64,000 nucleotides of DNA from Candidatus Altimarinota bacterium. GTDB lineage: Bacteria; Cyanobacteriota; Cyanobacteriia; Cyanobacteriales; Microcystaceae. The DNA is taken from contig JAAUUT010000005.1 of NCBI GenBank assembly GCA_012031035.1, forward strand, positions 1-64,000, in the 5' to 3' direction. Positions within the stretch are counted from its first letter, which is position 1, and each line of letters starts with the position of its first letter. Below the pieces are notes generated by a model. It did no database searches and was not told the origin of the DNA. It was given only the letters and a program-made list of their open reading frames with translations. Of the stretch, positions 50,212-60,080 are shown in pieces. A program made the translations under genes and the position numbers.

Positions 50212-50326
50212 TTATGGGGGAAGTATGACCCATGAAAACTCGTGCAATCCTCAATAAAGGATTGAGTGCTTGGGCATTTGAAGATCTAGACGCAGAAGTA
50301 TTTAGGGGCAGCGATAAATAAAAAGC

Positions 50327-52020
50327 CTATTCTTCCTGCACAGATTCAAACACCGGACAATATCCCTCCGAAGTCACTTTAAATCCATAAAGCGGAGAAG
50401 CTTGATGCCAACAGCGCTGACTTCTATAATGGCGGCAAGTTCCACAGCAGTCAATATCTTCTAATCGCTGAACTTCGGAACTTTGACTCAATAGCTCGCG
50501 CTGAGATACGCCGCGCATGACTAGCTCCTCTCCTTGCCAGCGAGCTTCTACTAATCCCGTATCGGCAAAATAACTCCAGCGCGGATCTTTACTAATGGCA
50601 TCGGGTAAGGTAATGGTAATATTAGTAACCGTTTCGTTTAATTCGCCTTCGTAGGCGGTAGGCGTGGGAGTCGCAGGCTGCATAAACTTATCGCCAATCG
50701 GAAGTTCGACTAAAGTTCCAGCCGAAGGAGAATGAAGTTGATAGCGATTTTGTAGTTCTTCTAGACTAGTAAGGTCTGCAAGGTATAAAGGAGAGCCATG
50801 AATGAAAATGACGTGCTGGGGTCGCAGATTGTGAATGAGTTGGGTGGTATTGCGACCGTCGCTGTGTTCTGCTAAGAGATAAGATTCGATGTTAATTCTA
50901 GAGGCTTCCTCAAACATTGCTAGGGGAAAAGAGTCGGCACTAAAAAGACTGTCTGGCTCTTGGGGCACTAAAATTAACCAAGAACCGGAGTCTGGAGAAC
51001 AAAACTCTTTTAGGGCGATCGCGTTGTCAGTAAGAACGATACAAGGTTCTTGAGTTAGAGATACTCCGCCTTTTGACGGCAAAGTCTCCTCTAACTTCCT
51101 AAAAATCGAACGTTTTTCTTGATTGAGCCGACGCATTCGCGGACAAATTCGCTCGTCCCAAAATAAAGATTGATGTTTGGCAAAATTTTGCACGGAGAGG
51201 GGAAATTGCCCCAGCAACTCCAAATAAATATCGCAGGCGATCGCGACATTGCCATCGACCCAAATATCGAGATCGCGTCCGGTAAACTGATGGTGAGAGC
51301 GCAAAAGCTTGAGAATTTCTTGCCCTAGTCCCAAAGTAGGAACTGGCAGTAGCACTTTCTGTCCAGACGCGATCGCGCTAGAAATTCGCTCCATCAGATG
51401 TTTCTCTTGCTGGCGGCGATGGGGATGCCTCGTTGTGCCATAAGTCCCTTCAACAATCAATACGTCTGGCGCTAATCCCCGCAGCGTTTCTATCGATAAG
51501 CCTTCTACTAATTGCAGGTTGGAGAGCGAAAAATCTCCGGTATACAGTAGCTTATAGATTCGATTGGGACTTTTATAGGTGAGGACGATGGCAGCAGCCC
51601 CCGGTAAATGTCCGGCGGGAAAGATTTCTGCACTCAAATCGTCAAATAAGTCAATTGGCGATCGCACGCCATTGCTTGACAAAAACGAGGAATTGCCTGC
51701 TCGACAGAATCGAGCCAATTGAGCGGCAGGAGGCGCTCCGTCACTTCGCTTGCATAGATCGGCATTTGCGGAAAAGCCCGATGCAAGTCTAGCAAACCGC
51801 GAGCGCGATCGGCGTGGGCATGGCTGCAAAATACCACATCAGCGGGAGGAGTTTCTTGAGTCGCGATCGGTTGAATGTCATTCAAACCGCAGTCGAGTAG
51901 AATGCGATAGGGCCCCATTGTTACCAACAGACACACTCCTTCGTTTTCGTGACCTACTCCATAAGGAAAGCAGGATAAGCGATCGGTCAGATCGGGCGAA
52001 ACTGAGAGGCGTTTACTCAT
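50327..52020 (-). pseudogene. Beta-CASP metallo-beta-lactamase (CPSF/RNase-like), one frameshift
   Basis: A metal-dependent nuclease of the metallo-beta-lactamase/beta-CASP type, expected to process RNA. From ATG 52020 the first frame carries LLDCGLNDIQP and FCSHAHADRARGLLDLH, the HxHxD metal motif. The frame is lost near 51670 (IPRFCQAMACDRQ). One missing G in GCGTGCGATCGCC would give AMAWRSPIDLFDDLSAEIFP and join the rest. The second part has FPAGHLPGAAAIVL (next metal His), LLYTGDFSLSN, VLIVEGTYGTTRHP and VIFIHGSP, all family motifs. The C-terminus ends with a four-Cys cluster (CCGTCRHYRSQRCWHQ). Corrected length is about 564 residues. Confidence 0.85.
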
Positions 52021-52051
52021 TTTGTCGCTAGACAGCACTAAAATCAGTGAC

Positions 52052-52079
52052 CAGTTACCAGTTACCAGTTACCAGTTAC
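52052..52079. repeat. Four tandem copies of cagttac
   Basis: A 7-bp unit repeated exactly four times just upstream of the nuclease gene start. Related strings (cagttatcagttatcagtgacc at 10545, cagtgaccagtaaccaatgacc at 17183, cagtaatcagttatcagtaatc at 58686) are scattered through spacers, suggesting a family of short tandem repeats. Confidence 0.75.
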
Positions 52080-52342
52080 CAATGCGGGTCACTCTTCACT
52101 AATAACTGCTCGCCGAACACTATTAACCAAAAAATATTTTTTTACAATCTCGCATTCACTAAATTAGTTAGTGAGCAGATCCATTCCCATCATAATTATC
52201 TGAATCGTAAAAACCGTTTTTTGTGCCAAAAAACAGAGAACTTACAATAAAAAGCCCTGTCAAAATCAGTATTATCATTTTTACGTCCATATCGATTTAT
52301 CTCCCTCAAGTTAGACGGTCATTTCCTAATCTATCTAAAAAT

Positions 52343-54274
52343 TCACGATTCGATCGCTTCAGTCATTTTAGTTAAAATCGCTTCGGATATAACAGCGGCG
52401 ATCGGAATTTCTTCAACTTTGGGCAACTTTTCTAGGGCTAAACGAGACGATTGTCTTCCTCCAGAAAGGCGTTTTAGTAATTGCGGGCGGGGATCGTGTA
52501 GAAGATAAACGATCTCATCGCCACCAAGCCATTCTTCTGAAGCTTTAAGAACTTGTAAGCTTTTATCCCGCTTGACTAATAGCGGAAGAAGTTCTCCTGC
52601 ATCGATTAACGCTTGTAAATGAGCCTGTTGCTGAGATAGATTTGCCTCTGTAAGGACGGTTGCTCCCAACTTAATTTGTCCGTCGCTCAGGTATTGATTC
52701 CAGGTTTTGATTGAGAATTGTTCGATAAAGGCTTGCTGAACTTTCGATTTATTCGTCTTTTCGACTTGAGTATTGCGAGAAAAGGCGGCAAAAACGCGAG
52801 GCGGCTGAAATTCTTCTACTGCTCGCTGCGCTAGGACTAAATTAACTTCTTCATTGCTGGTGAGCGCCATAAAAGTTCCCATGGCGTGAATGCCCGCTTC
52901 TTCTAATGCGTCTGGATCTAGACCGCTACTTTGCACGACGGGTAAATTCTCATCTTTCGCTTTTAGGCAGGCTTCAGAATCGGTGTCGATCAGGACGACG
53001 GACTCGCCTGCTTCTACAAATAAGCGAGCAATTAGACGAGTTAAAGGATTGCAACCAATGATGACGGCTCCCGTTGCATCAGAAGCGGTTATCTTTAACC
53101 AGCCAGCTACCCAACGAGCGCTCAAACCTTCGACAAAAACGGTCATCATAATGGTAAGAAAGACTAAGGCTTTGATCGAATCGCCGCCATTGATTCCTTT
53201 TTGGGTGAGCAAGATAGCGAATAGAGAAGCAACCGAAGCCGAAACGATCCCACGAGGGGCAACCCAAGCCAAAAATAGTTTTTGTCGCCAGTTAAGATTA
53301 CTGTTAAAAGTACACAGGGCGATACTCATGGGGCGAACGATAAACATGAGGGTAAGTACAGTTAGCAAGCTGCCCCACCCCAAGGCAAAGATACTGGCGA
53401 TCGATAAATCGGCGGCTAGAAGAATAAACAAAACCGAAACGCACAGAATGGTTAATTGTCCTTTGAATCTTCTGAGCAATCGTTCTTCGGGAAGCGAAGA
53501 TGCTCTCAGGACGAGTCCAGCGATAACCGTCGCCATCAGTCCCGATTCGCTGCGGCTCATTTGCGCCAGACAAAATAGACCCCAAACCCCTGCTAAAACG
53601 ACGAGATTTTTGAGTTCTTCGGAAAGAACGCTGGTTCGCTTGAGAAATAGTCCGAGCAACCAACCGCTTGCCGCGCCGATGATTGCGCCGATACCCAAAC
53701 GCAATATCAAACCCGTTGCGATTTCAACGGGACTAGCACTACTGTTAAGGATCGTTTCGAGAACGATCGCGGCTAAAATTGCGCCGACGGGATCGATCAA
53801 AACGCCTTCCCCTTCTAGTAAGGTCGCTACCTGTCGGTCTACTTCTACCTGCTTGAGCAGGGGACTAATGACTGTCGGCCCGGTCACGACGACTAAGGAA
53901 GCATAGAGAAACGCGATCGCCCAAGGAAATTCAGCCAGCCAATGAGCGGCCATTCCTCCCCCAATTAAGGTAATTAGGGTTCCCACTGTTACGAGATTGC
54001 GCAGGCTCCCAGAGACACGACCTAAGTCGCGCAGGGATAGGTTAAAGCCTCCCTCAAATAAGATGATGGCAACTGCGAGAGCAACCAGTACTTCTAAGCC
54101 CATTCCCAGATAGCGCGGGTGCAAAAGACCGAATCCATCGGGACCTAGCAGAATGCCGAATGAGAGTAAGAAAACAATGCTGGGAACTTTGAGATATTCG
54201 GCTACTACTTGGGCACCGATCCCTGCTAAAACCGCAAGAACGATTTGCAGGGTTAGTTCAAATGAAGCTTCCAT
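52343..54274 (-). CDS. CPA-type cation/proton antiporter with C-terminal TrkA-N domain
   Basis: A 643-residue inner-membrane exchanger. Residues 1-400 contain about 12 membrane helices, starting LTLQIVLAVLAGIGAQVVAE. The family motifs are FEGGFNLSLRDL, VTGPTVISPLL and GEGVLIDPVGAILAAIVLE, whose Asp is the likely ion site, and LAWVAPRGIVSASVASLFA. After about residue 405 a TrkA-N/RCK-like Rossmann fold follows (AVIIGCNPLTRLIARLFVEA, VVLIDTDSEAC) and a poorly conserved tail. The fused nucleotide-sensing domain suggests regulation by redox or nucleotide state. Na+ versus K+ specificity cannot be told. A long open frame on the opposite strand (52890-53906) is a shadow of this gene. Confidence 0.92.
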   Translation of the reverse strand: MEASFELTLQIVLAVLAGIGAQVVAEYLKVPSIVFLLSFGILLGPDGFGLLHPRYLGMGLEVLVALAVAIILFEGGFNLSLRDLGRVSGSLRNLVTVGTLITLIGGGMAAHWLAEFPWAIAFLYASLVVVTGPTVISPLLKQVEVDRQVATLLEGEGVLIDPVGAILAAIVLETILNSSASPVEIATGLILRLGIGAIIGAASGWLLGLFLKRTSVLSEELKNLVVLAGVWGLFCLAQMSRSESGLMATVIAGLVLRASSLPEERLLRRFKGQLTILCVSVLFILLAADLSIASIFALGWGSLLTVLTLMFIVRPMSIALCTFNSNLNWRQKLFLAWVAPRGIVSASVASLFAILLTQKGINGGDSIKALVFLTIMMTVFVEGLSARWVAGWLKITASDATGAVIIGCNPLTRLIARLFVEAGESVVLIDTDSEACLKAKDENLPVVQSSGLDPDALEEAGIHAMGTFMALTSNEEVNLVLAQRAVEEFQPPRVFAAFSRNTQVEKTNKSKVQQAFIEQFSIKTWNQYLSDGQIKLGATVLTEANLSQQQAHLQALIDAGELLPLLVKRDKSLQVLKASEEWLGGDEIVYLLHDPRPQLLKRLSGGRQSSRLALEKLPKVEEIPIAAVISEAILTKMTEAIES

Positions 54275-54784
54275 AGGCGTGTCGATCGCTTGCAGTCTTT
54301 AGGGTGGATCTACAATTGGGCTAACCATGATTAATGTAGTTTAAGTATTCCCAAGATAGTTCTCTCCCTTATCGGGTTAATACCAGATTGCTCGTCGCCC
54401 AATGCCTGAATCATTAGAAATTATTGTTATTTTAAGGTTTAGAGATTGTTTTTTTAGAAGCGATTGATTTGTGCGGCTCGTTGATTTTAATGTTAAGTTA
54501 ATTCAACAAAAAATTAAAATTTTGAAATGAGAAATTTTTATTCGTTTTGGGTATTCTAACATTGATATTCTTACATTCTCAAACCTAGGTCGGGGGAAAA
54601 GCTTTACCGAAAGATTAATTTAGAGTTTCAGAAGGCTTTCAAATTCAAAACATCCAAGTTTTGGATGACTATACCAGCAAATTCCTGTAACAATAAAATG
54701 AGAACTTGTTAAAGTCGATCGCATCATTGCGTGCGAGAAGCGAGCATAACCTCAAGAATCTGAAAAGATTGGCTCCTCTATTCT
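54275..54784. other. 510-base divergent spacer, no gene seen
   Basis: It lies between the divergent antiporter and GT39 genes and should contain both promoters. AT-rich, with no protein-like frame, tRNA or clear riboswitch. A weak inverted motif occurs near 54598-54615 (gaaaagctttaccgaaag). Confidence 0.35.
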
Positions 54785-56114
54785 ATGAACCATCAAATTT
54801 TTACTTGGTATCGTTCGAGAAATAAATTGCGACAAGAAATTCGTTGGCTTGAATTTATGTCGCTTTTGGCTTTATTTGTGGCAGCTTTAGTATTATTTTG
54901 CCTGAATTTAGGAAATTTACCCCTTCAAGAGGGAAACGAACGAACGATCGCTCAAGTAGCTAAAGAAATCGCAGCGCGTCCGCTAGTTTCTCTCTACTGG
55001 CTGTTTCCAACTTTTCAAGGAAAGCCTTATCTTACTCAGCCGCCGTTGGTTCACGGAGCGATCGCCCTACTGTATCGACTCATTGACAACCAGATCTGGA
55101 CGACTCGCTTGCCTGGGGCATTTTTAGCGGCTTGTTCGGTTCCGCTACTCTATAGTTTGGGTCGAGAGATTTTTATCGCTCGCACGAGCGCTATTTTTGC
55201 CGCTTTGATGTATTTGACTCTCTGGCCGGTAGTACAGTATGGGCGCTTAGCGACGCTCGATGGAGCGGTTTTATGTTTTGAAATTTTGACAATTTGGTGC
55301 GTTTTGCGATCGCGTCGCGATTTGCGTTGGGCGTTAGGCGCAGGAATTGGTTTGAGCTTGTTAGGATTTTCTCATGGGATGATGAGCGCGATTATTGTTG
55401 CGATCGCGCTCGTTTTTTTTGGCTTGGGATACTCCCCGGCTTCTCAGTTCGGGATTTTTCGCGATCGGTTTTGGATTGGGTATAGCTCCCGTCATCGCTT
55501 GGTATATTACTCAAAGCTTGCATTACGGTATGCCTTTTGCAGCAGCGATGTTCGGTCAATATTTTCAAGTTAGCGGCAAACATTCGGTTAGTTTATCGCT
55601 GTCTCCGCTTATCGAAGTTGCTAAGTTTTCTTGGCCTTGGCTGATTTTTTCGCTTTATGGACTGCGTTTGGCATGGCAAGAACGAAATTGGGGCTGGGCT
55701 AAGTTAATCTTGGTCTGGAGTAGCGTCTTTTTTGTCGTCGTTTCGCTGTTTTCCGTGCAGCATCCCGACGCGATAGTTCCTATATATCCAGCTTTAGCCC
55801 TAGCAGGAGGAGCCGCTTTAGGCGAAGTAGGCAATTGGCCTGTCGAACGTCCCTATCCTCGCTTGTGGGTGAGCTTGTTGAGTTTATTAGCGCTCATTCC
55901 CATCGTTATCGGGTTAGCCATTTATTTTGAGGTTAATTTTAGCTGGTTTAAGACGGTTGACGAGATATTATTTATCGTTTTGGGGGCGCTTTCTCTAACC
56001 TGGGGATTTGGTGCTATTTTACTCGCTCAGCGATCGGAGCAGTTTATCTCGATATTGATTTGGGGAATGTATGTTTCTTGGTTGCTATTAGTTAGTTCCT
56101 CAAATTGGATTTAA
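54785..56114 (+). pseudogene. GT39/ArnT-like membrane glycosyltransferase, one frameshift
   Basis: A polytopic GT-C transferase that would use a lipid-linked sugar. The first frame starts MNHQIFTWYRSRNKLRQEIR and has the luminal loop motif NLPLQEGNERTIAQ and LYWLFPTFQGKPYLTQPPLV, the family's catalytic loop. At about 55440, within GGATACTCCCCGGC, the frame is lost; removing one C would give GLGYSRLLSSGFFAIGFGLG and link to the second frame (55395-56114), which supplies the remaining helices (VSLLSLLALIPIVIGLAIYF and others). Corrected length is about 442 residues, close to the short ArnT-like proteins. The single C in a C4 run again suggests an indel error. Confidence 0.82.
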
Positions 56115-56204
56115 TATAAGCCTTCTTGAATGCTGAATTTAATTGCTCAGCATTCAAAATTTTTGGATTGACAAGCTAAATAGCAAATTTATTTATAAAG
56201 TTTT

Positions 56205-56245
56205 CAAACAAAAGCAAACGGTCGAGTACCGATCGCTTTTGTTTG
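56205..56245. terminator. Bidirectional terminator between GT39 and cyAbrB genes
   Basis: A perfect 11-bp stem (caaacaaaagc / gcttttgtttg) with a 19-nt loop lies between convergent genes. Both arms run into A/T-rich tracts suited to termination from either side. Confidence 0.65.
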
Positions 56246-56264
56246 TATTTTATCGTTAAGTTTA

Positions 56265-56645
56265 TTATTCTCCCGCATCAATAAGTTTGAGATGAATGTG
56301 CTTGCGACCTAATATCACTTCAAATTCGTCTCCTTGATTGAGTCCCATTTTTTTAGTGTAAGCCGAACCAATGAGGAGATTTCCATTGGATTGTACGCTA
56401 ATCTTGTGACTGGCCTTGCGACCGCCGCTTCCCTGACCGTTAATCGTACTGTCTAATTCAATTCCCTCTGCATCGATTAGTGCGTTGAGGAACTTCATCA
56501 TATTAACTCGTTCGATGTTGTTTTTCGTAACGGTATAATAACCGCACTCTTTTGCTTTTTGTTCCTTAGAGAGGTTGCCTAATGATTTAACTTTCTCAAG
56601 TAACGCTTCTCCTGTTAAAGGTTGTGGTTGTGTATTCTTAGCCAT
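56265..56645 (-). CDS. cyAbrB-family DNA-binding regulator
   Basis: 126 residues from ATG 56645 (a TTG one codon earlier is less likely). The N-terminal part is the cyanobacterial-specific region (LTGEALLEKVKSLGNLSKEQ, GYYTVTKNNIERVNMMKFLN). The C-terminal SpoVT/AbrB-like swapped-hairpin domain has HKISVQSNGNLLIGSAYTKK and GDEFEVILGRKHIHLKLI. cyAbrB1/2 proteins control nitrogen and carbon genes and sugar metabolism. Which of the two this is cannot be decided without comparison. Confidence 0.92.
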   Translation of the reverse strand: MAKNTQPQPLTGEALLEKVKSLGNLSKEQKAKECGYYTVTKNNIERVNMMKFLNALIDAEGIELDSTINGQGSGGRKASHKISVQSNGNLLIGSAYTKKMGLNQGDEFEVILGRKHIHLKLIDAGE

Positions 56646-56864
56646 CAACTTCTATGCCAACTAATTTGTTTATAGGGTTTACAGATTTACTGCCAACTGC
56701 CACCTTAGCAAAGACAATAAATATTTTGATTGTTATCTGTCACTAAATTTATCTTACACGCAAAAAGCAAAATTTATTCAACTTTCATTCGTTTTAATAT
56801 TAATGGATTACTTGCAATCTTTAGAGAAAAATTTACTTTAAATTTACAAAACAAAAAACAATTA

Positions 56865-57308
56865 ATGAAGCTAACTACAAGAGGTCATTATAGCGTTAAA
56901 GCCTTGTTAGATATAAGTTTACAGCCGGAGCGCCAACCGACTCCAGTAAAAGCCATCGCCCATCGACAAGATTTACCCGCTCCTTATTTAGAAAAATTGT
57001 TGATCGAAATGCGTCGAGCAGGCTTAGTTAAATCGGTCAGAGGTTCTCAAGGTGGCTATCAATTAGCACGCAAACCCAGTCAAATTTCTCTAGGACAAAT
57101 CTTAGAAGCAGTCGGAGAAACAATTGAGCCTTTACCTCGCCATCACTCAAACGTAGAACAAGCTGAAGATTGGGTAACATTTAGTCTGTGGAAGAGACTT
57201 CACCAGAAAATGAAAGAGGCACTTTATAATATCACTCTTGCCGATCTTTACTATGATGCTCGTAGCTGGCAAGCCGCTCAAGGAGAGGAAACTAGCTTTG
57301 TCGTTTAA
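56865..57308 (+). CDS. Rrf2-family transcriptional regulator without cysteines
   Basis: 147 residues from ATG 56865, which begins the family sequence MKLTTRGHYSVKALLDISLQ; the longer frame upstream is AT-rich and not protein-like. The winged HTH includes LPAPYLEKLLIEMRRAGLVK and SVRGSQGGYQLARKPSQISL. Rrf2 regulators such as IscR bind an Fe-S cluster through three Cys, but this protein has no Cys at all. It may sense nothing through a cluster, or bind one with other ligands. It is followed by a hairpin at 57320. Confidence 0.93.
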   Translation: MKLTTRGHYSVKALLDISLQPERQPTPVKAIAHRQDLPAPYLEKLLIEMRRAGLVKSVRGSQGGYQLARKPSQISLGQILEAVGETIEPLPRHHSNVEQAEDWVTFSLWKRLHQKMKEALYNITLADLYYDARSWQAAQGEETSFVV

Positions 57309-57319
57309 ATGATTGAAAA

Positions 57320-57379
57320 AAGGCGATCGCACTTAGTAAATCTACTATTTATCATGGAACTTATTAGTGCGATCGCCTT
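57320..57379 (+). terminator. HIP1-based hairpin after the Rrf2 gene
   Basis: A perfect 14-bp inverted repeat (aaggcgatcgcact / agtgcgatcgcctt) in which each arm contains the HIP1 octamer, with a 32-nt loop, 11 bases after the Rrf2 stop. No long T run follows, so it may be a weak terminator or a structural repeat. Confidence 0.5.
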
Positions 57380-57733
57380 GGCTTTTGTGCGATCGCGATC
57401 GCCAAGAAGCGATTCTATGTAATTGTTCTATTTATGGCAAAAAAGACTTACTAGATTCAATCATCCGAGCGAAAAAATTTGCCTTGTTTGGTAAAAGCGA
57501 TCGAGTAGTTACCGATAGTTTAAAGAATCAGACAGCTAAACATAGTTTTACTAGCTTTTGTTGCACGTCTTGTGTCGATTCCCCTCGCTCTTATCTTGAT
57601 GAGATCGTCATAGAGGATTGCTAACTCAAACGAGAAATAGAATCGGAATTTGCTAGGTCATCTGGAGATGATGCTTGTGCCCTAGAAAAGATCGATATAA
57701 TTGAGGATTCTAAGTGATGAAATGCGATAAAAG
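57380..57733. other. Spacer before cbiB with a doubtful 85-codon frame
   Basis: A plus-strand frame (57367-57624) starts with GTG inside a HIP1 site and has no ribosome-binding site; its sequence (KFALFGKSDRVVTDSLKNQT, then CCTSC) matches nothing I know. It is probably not a gene. No cobalamin riboswitch could be seen upstream of cbiB; the spacer is short for one. Confidence 0.35.
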
Positions 57734-58705
57734 ATGGAGAGAGCTAATCCGGCTGCGATCGCCTTGCTTATGGCAGCTATTGTAGATTATTTAATTGGAG
57801 ATCCTTGGAATTGGCCTCATCCAGTGCAAGCGATGGGATGGATTATTTCTCATTGTACCCACTTAGCGATTAACTACTTAAAAGAATGGTGGCAGCGTCG
57901 CTTGGCTGGAATCATTTTAGGGGTCGGATTAATTCTTGGTAGCGGTTTTGTTGGTTGGTTGCTCGTGCGAGTAGCAACTTGGCTTCATCCCTTCTTAGGA
58001 ATTGTAATAGAAATTGTCTTATTAGCAAGTTGTTTTGCCGCTCGAAGTTTGAGAATAGCCGCGATCGATGTTTTAACTCCGTTAACGTCTGGAGATCTTC
58101 AACTTGCTCGCACTAAATTGAGTCAATATGTCGGAAGAGATACGACACAACTTTCAGAGACAGAAATTCTACGCGCTCTATTAGAAACCGTCGCAGAAAA
58201 TACGCCAGATGGCGTAACTGCCCCATTATTTTATGCCATTATCGGAGCATTTTTTCCAAGCGTAGGTAGCGTTCCTTTAGCATTAGCTTATAAAGCAGCT
58301 AGTACCTTAGATTCGATGGTAGGATATCGCAGAGAACCTTATACCGATTTGGGTTGGTTTGTCGCTCAATTAGAAGATCGTTTGACTTGGCTTCCCTGTC
58401 GTTTGACAGTGTTAACCCTAGCATTGATTTCGAGACAGCCAAGACGAGTTTTACAAATATGTCGTCGCGATGCTATTAAAGATCCCAGTCCTAACTCTGG
58501 GTGGAGTGAATGCGCTTATGCTGCTATCTTGGGAGTCCAGTTAGGAGGAACCAATATTTATAGTGGGGTTGTCAAACATAAACCCTTATTGGGCGATCCT
58601 TTAAACCCAATTACTTCCGAACAAATCGATCTAGCTCTACAATTAACTCGTCATTGCTTTCTCATTTGGTTGGCGATCGCTATATCAGTAATCAGTTATC
58701 AGTAA
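57734..58705 (+). CDS. cbiB: Adenosylcobinamide-phosphate synthase
   Basis: CbiB/CobD attaches aminopropanol (phosphate) to adenosylcobyric acid in cobalamin (or pseudocobalamin) synthesis; it is a polytopic membrane protein. The family opening LLMAAIVDYLIGDPWNWPHP and VQAMGWIIS is clear, as are ETVAENTPDGVTAPLFYAII, AYKAASTLDSMVGYRREPYT and RDAIKDPSPNSGWSECAYAA. Length 323 aa is normal. It ends a few bases before an short AT-rich stretch preceding the GT1 gene (46-base gap), which may be co-transcribed but is functionally unrelated. Confidence 0.95.
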   Translation: MERANPAAIALLMAAIVDYLIGDPWNWPHPVQAMGWIISHCTHLAINYLKEWWQRRLAGIILGVGLILGSGFVGWLLVRVATWLHPFLGIVIEIVLLASCFAARSLRIAAIDVLTPLTSGDLQLARTKLSQYVGRDTTQLSETEILRALLETVAENTPDGVTAPLFYAIIGAFFPSVGSVPLALAYKAASTLDSMVGYRREPYTDLGWFVAQLEDRLTWLPCRLTVLTLALISRQPRRVLQICRRDAIKDPSPNSGWSECAYAAILGVQLGGTNIYSGVVKHKPLLGDPLNPITSEQIDLALQLTRHCFLIWLAIAISVISYQ

Positions 58706-58751
58706 TCCATTCCTTTTCCCCATTCACCAATCCCCAATCACCACATTTTTT

Positions 58752-59999
58752 ATGGTTCATTTTGGTATTATCTGTCCCACTGTCCCCGGTCATCTCAATC
58801 CCATGACAACTTTGGGGTACGAACTCAAACAGCGCGGTCATCGGGTTACACTGGTAGGAATTCCCGACGCGCGATCGCACGCAGTAGCAGCAGGATTAGA
58901 ATTTAAAGCAATTGGCGAAACCCAGTTTCCTGAAGGCACAAATCAAAAAAACTTTGTCCGTTTAGGAGAATTAAACGGTTTAGCTGCATTACGCTATACA
59001 GTAAGTTTCCTCAAGCAAATGACAGTTAATATTTTGCAAAATGCCCCAGCAGCGATTCAAGAAACGGGGATAGAAGCTTTACTAGTCGATCGCGTTTCGT
59101 CAGCAGGAGGGACGGTAGCCGAATTTCTCAATCTTCCTTTTATCACCGTTCATAGTGCTTTAATCTTAAATCAAGAAGAAAATATTCCTCCTTTTAATAC
59201 ACCTTGGCAATATAACCCTACAACATGGGCGCGTCTGCGAAATAAATTGGGTTACAGTATCGTCAATCGGTCTACGCAGCCTATTCGAGACGTTATTGCT
59301 CGATATCGTCAAACATGGAATTTACCCCCGCGTCGCGATGCGGATTCTGCGAATTCTCAACTAGCTCAAATTAGCCAACAACCTGCCGAATTTGAATTTC
59401 CCAGACAAAATTTACCCGATTGCTTTCACTTTACAGGGCCTTTTCATAACCCACTCAGTCGCACACCTGTCCCTTTTCCCTACGAAAAGCTAACTGGACA
59501 GCCGTTGATTTATGCCTCGATGGGAACCTTACAAAATCGCCTGTTGTGGGTATTTGAGAATATTGCCCAAGCTTGCGATCGCTTAGACGTTCAACTCGTT
59601 ATTTCCTTGGGTGGAGGTAGCAACCCAGAATTTTTACCCAAATTGCCTGGAAATCCCATAGTAGTTGGTTATGCACCTCAATTAGAATTGCTCGCGAAAG
59701 CTAGCCTCACGATTACTCATGCTGGACTAAATACGACTTTAGAATCCTTGAGTAAGGGAGTGCCGATGGTTGCTATTCCCATCACCAACGACCAGCCAGG
59801 AGTCGCATCCCGCATTGCTTGGACGGGTTCGGGAGAGGCTGTACCCCTCGCTAAATCTAGTCCCAAACGGCTGCGGGAGGCTCTAGAACGGGTCTTAAAA
59901 GAAGATTCCTACAAAAAAAATGCGTTGAGGCTACAAGAGGCGATCGGGCGATCGGGCGGGGTTAAAAAAGCTGCCGATATTATTGAGCAGTCAATCTAA
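58752..59999 (+). CDS. GT1-family glycosyltransferase (MGT/CrtX-like)
   Basis: 415 residues with the GT-B fold of UDP-glycosyltransferases. The N-terminus GIICPTVPGHLNPMTTLGYE is the acceptor-domain opening, and the nucleotide-sugar motif is VVGYAPQLELLAKASLTITH, then AGLNTTLESLSKGVPMVAIP and ITNDQPGVA. Relatives include zeaxanthin glucosyltransferase (CrtX) and macrolide glycosyltransferases. No carotenoid gene lies nearby, so the acceptor is open. There is no signal peptide. Confidence 0.9.
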   Translation: MVHFGIICPTVPGHLNPMTTLGYELKQRGHRVTLVGIPDARSHAVAAGLEFKAIGETQFPEGTNQKNFVRLGELNGLAALRYTVSFLKQMTVNILQNAPAAIQETGIEALLVDRVSSAGGTVAEFLNLPFITVHSALILNQEENIPPFNTPWQYNPTTWARLRNKLGYSIVNRSTQPIRDVIARYRQTWNLPPRRDADSANSQLAQISQQPAEFEFPRQNLPDCFHFTGPFHNPLSRTPVPFPYEKLTGQPLIYASMGTLQNRLLWVFENIAQACDRLDVQLVISLGGGSNPEFLPKLPGNPIVVGYAPQLELLAKASLTITHAGLNTTLESLSKGVPMVAIPITNDQPGVASRIAWTGSGEAVPLAKSSPKRLREALERVLKEDSYKKNALRLQEAIGRSGGVKKAADIIEQSI

Positions 60000-60080
60000 C
60001 CCCAAAATCAACTCTCCAACTATTCATTAGTACATTTGGCAAATAACAAACCTTATCCCAAACCATAAAAACGCATGGGA

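Noticed and set aside
52890-53906. 338-codon plus-strand open frame
   Set aside because: It lies wholly antisense to the antiporter gene, whose motifs are clear, and its Ser/Arg/Thr-rich translation has no domain or ribosome-binding site.
57367-57624. 85-codon plus-strand open frame
   Set aside because: Starts with GTG inside a hairpin arm and resembles no known protein.
57625-57733. Cobalamin riboswitch upstream of cbiB
   Set aside because: The spacer is short and no B12-box-like core was seen.
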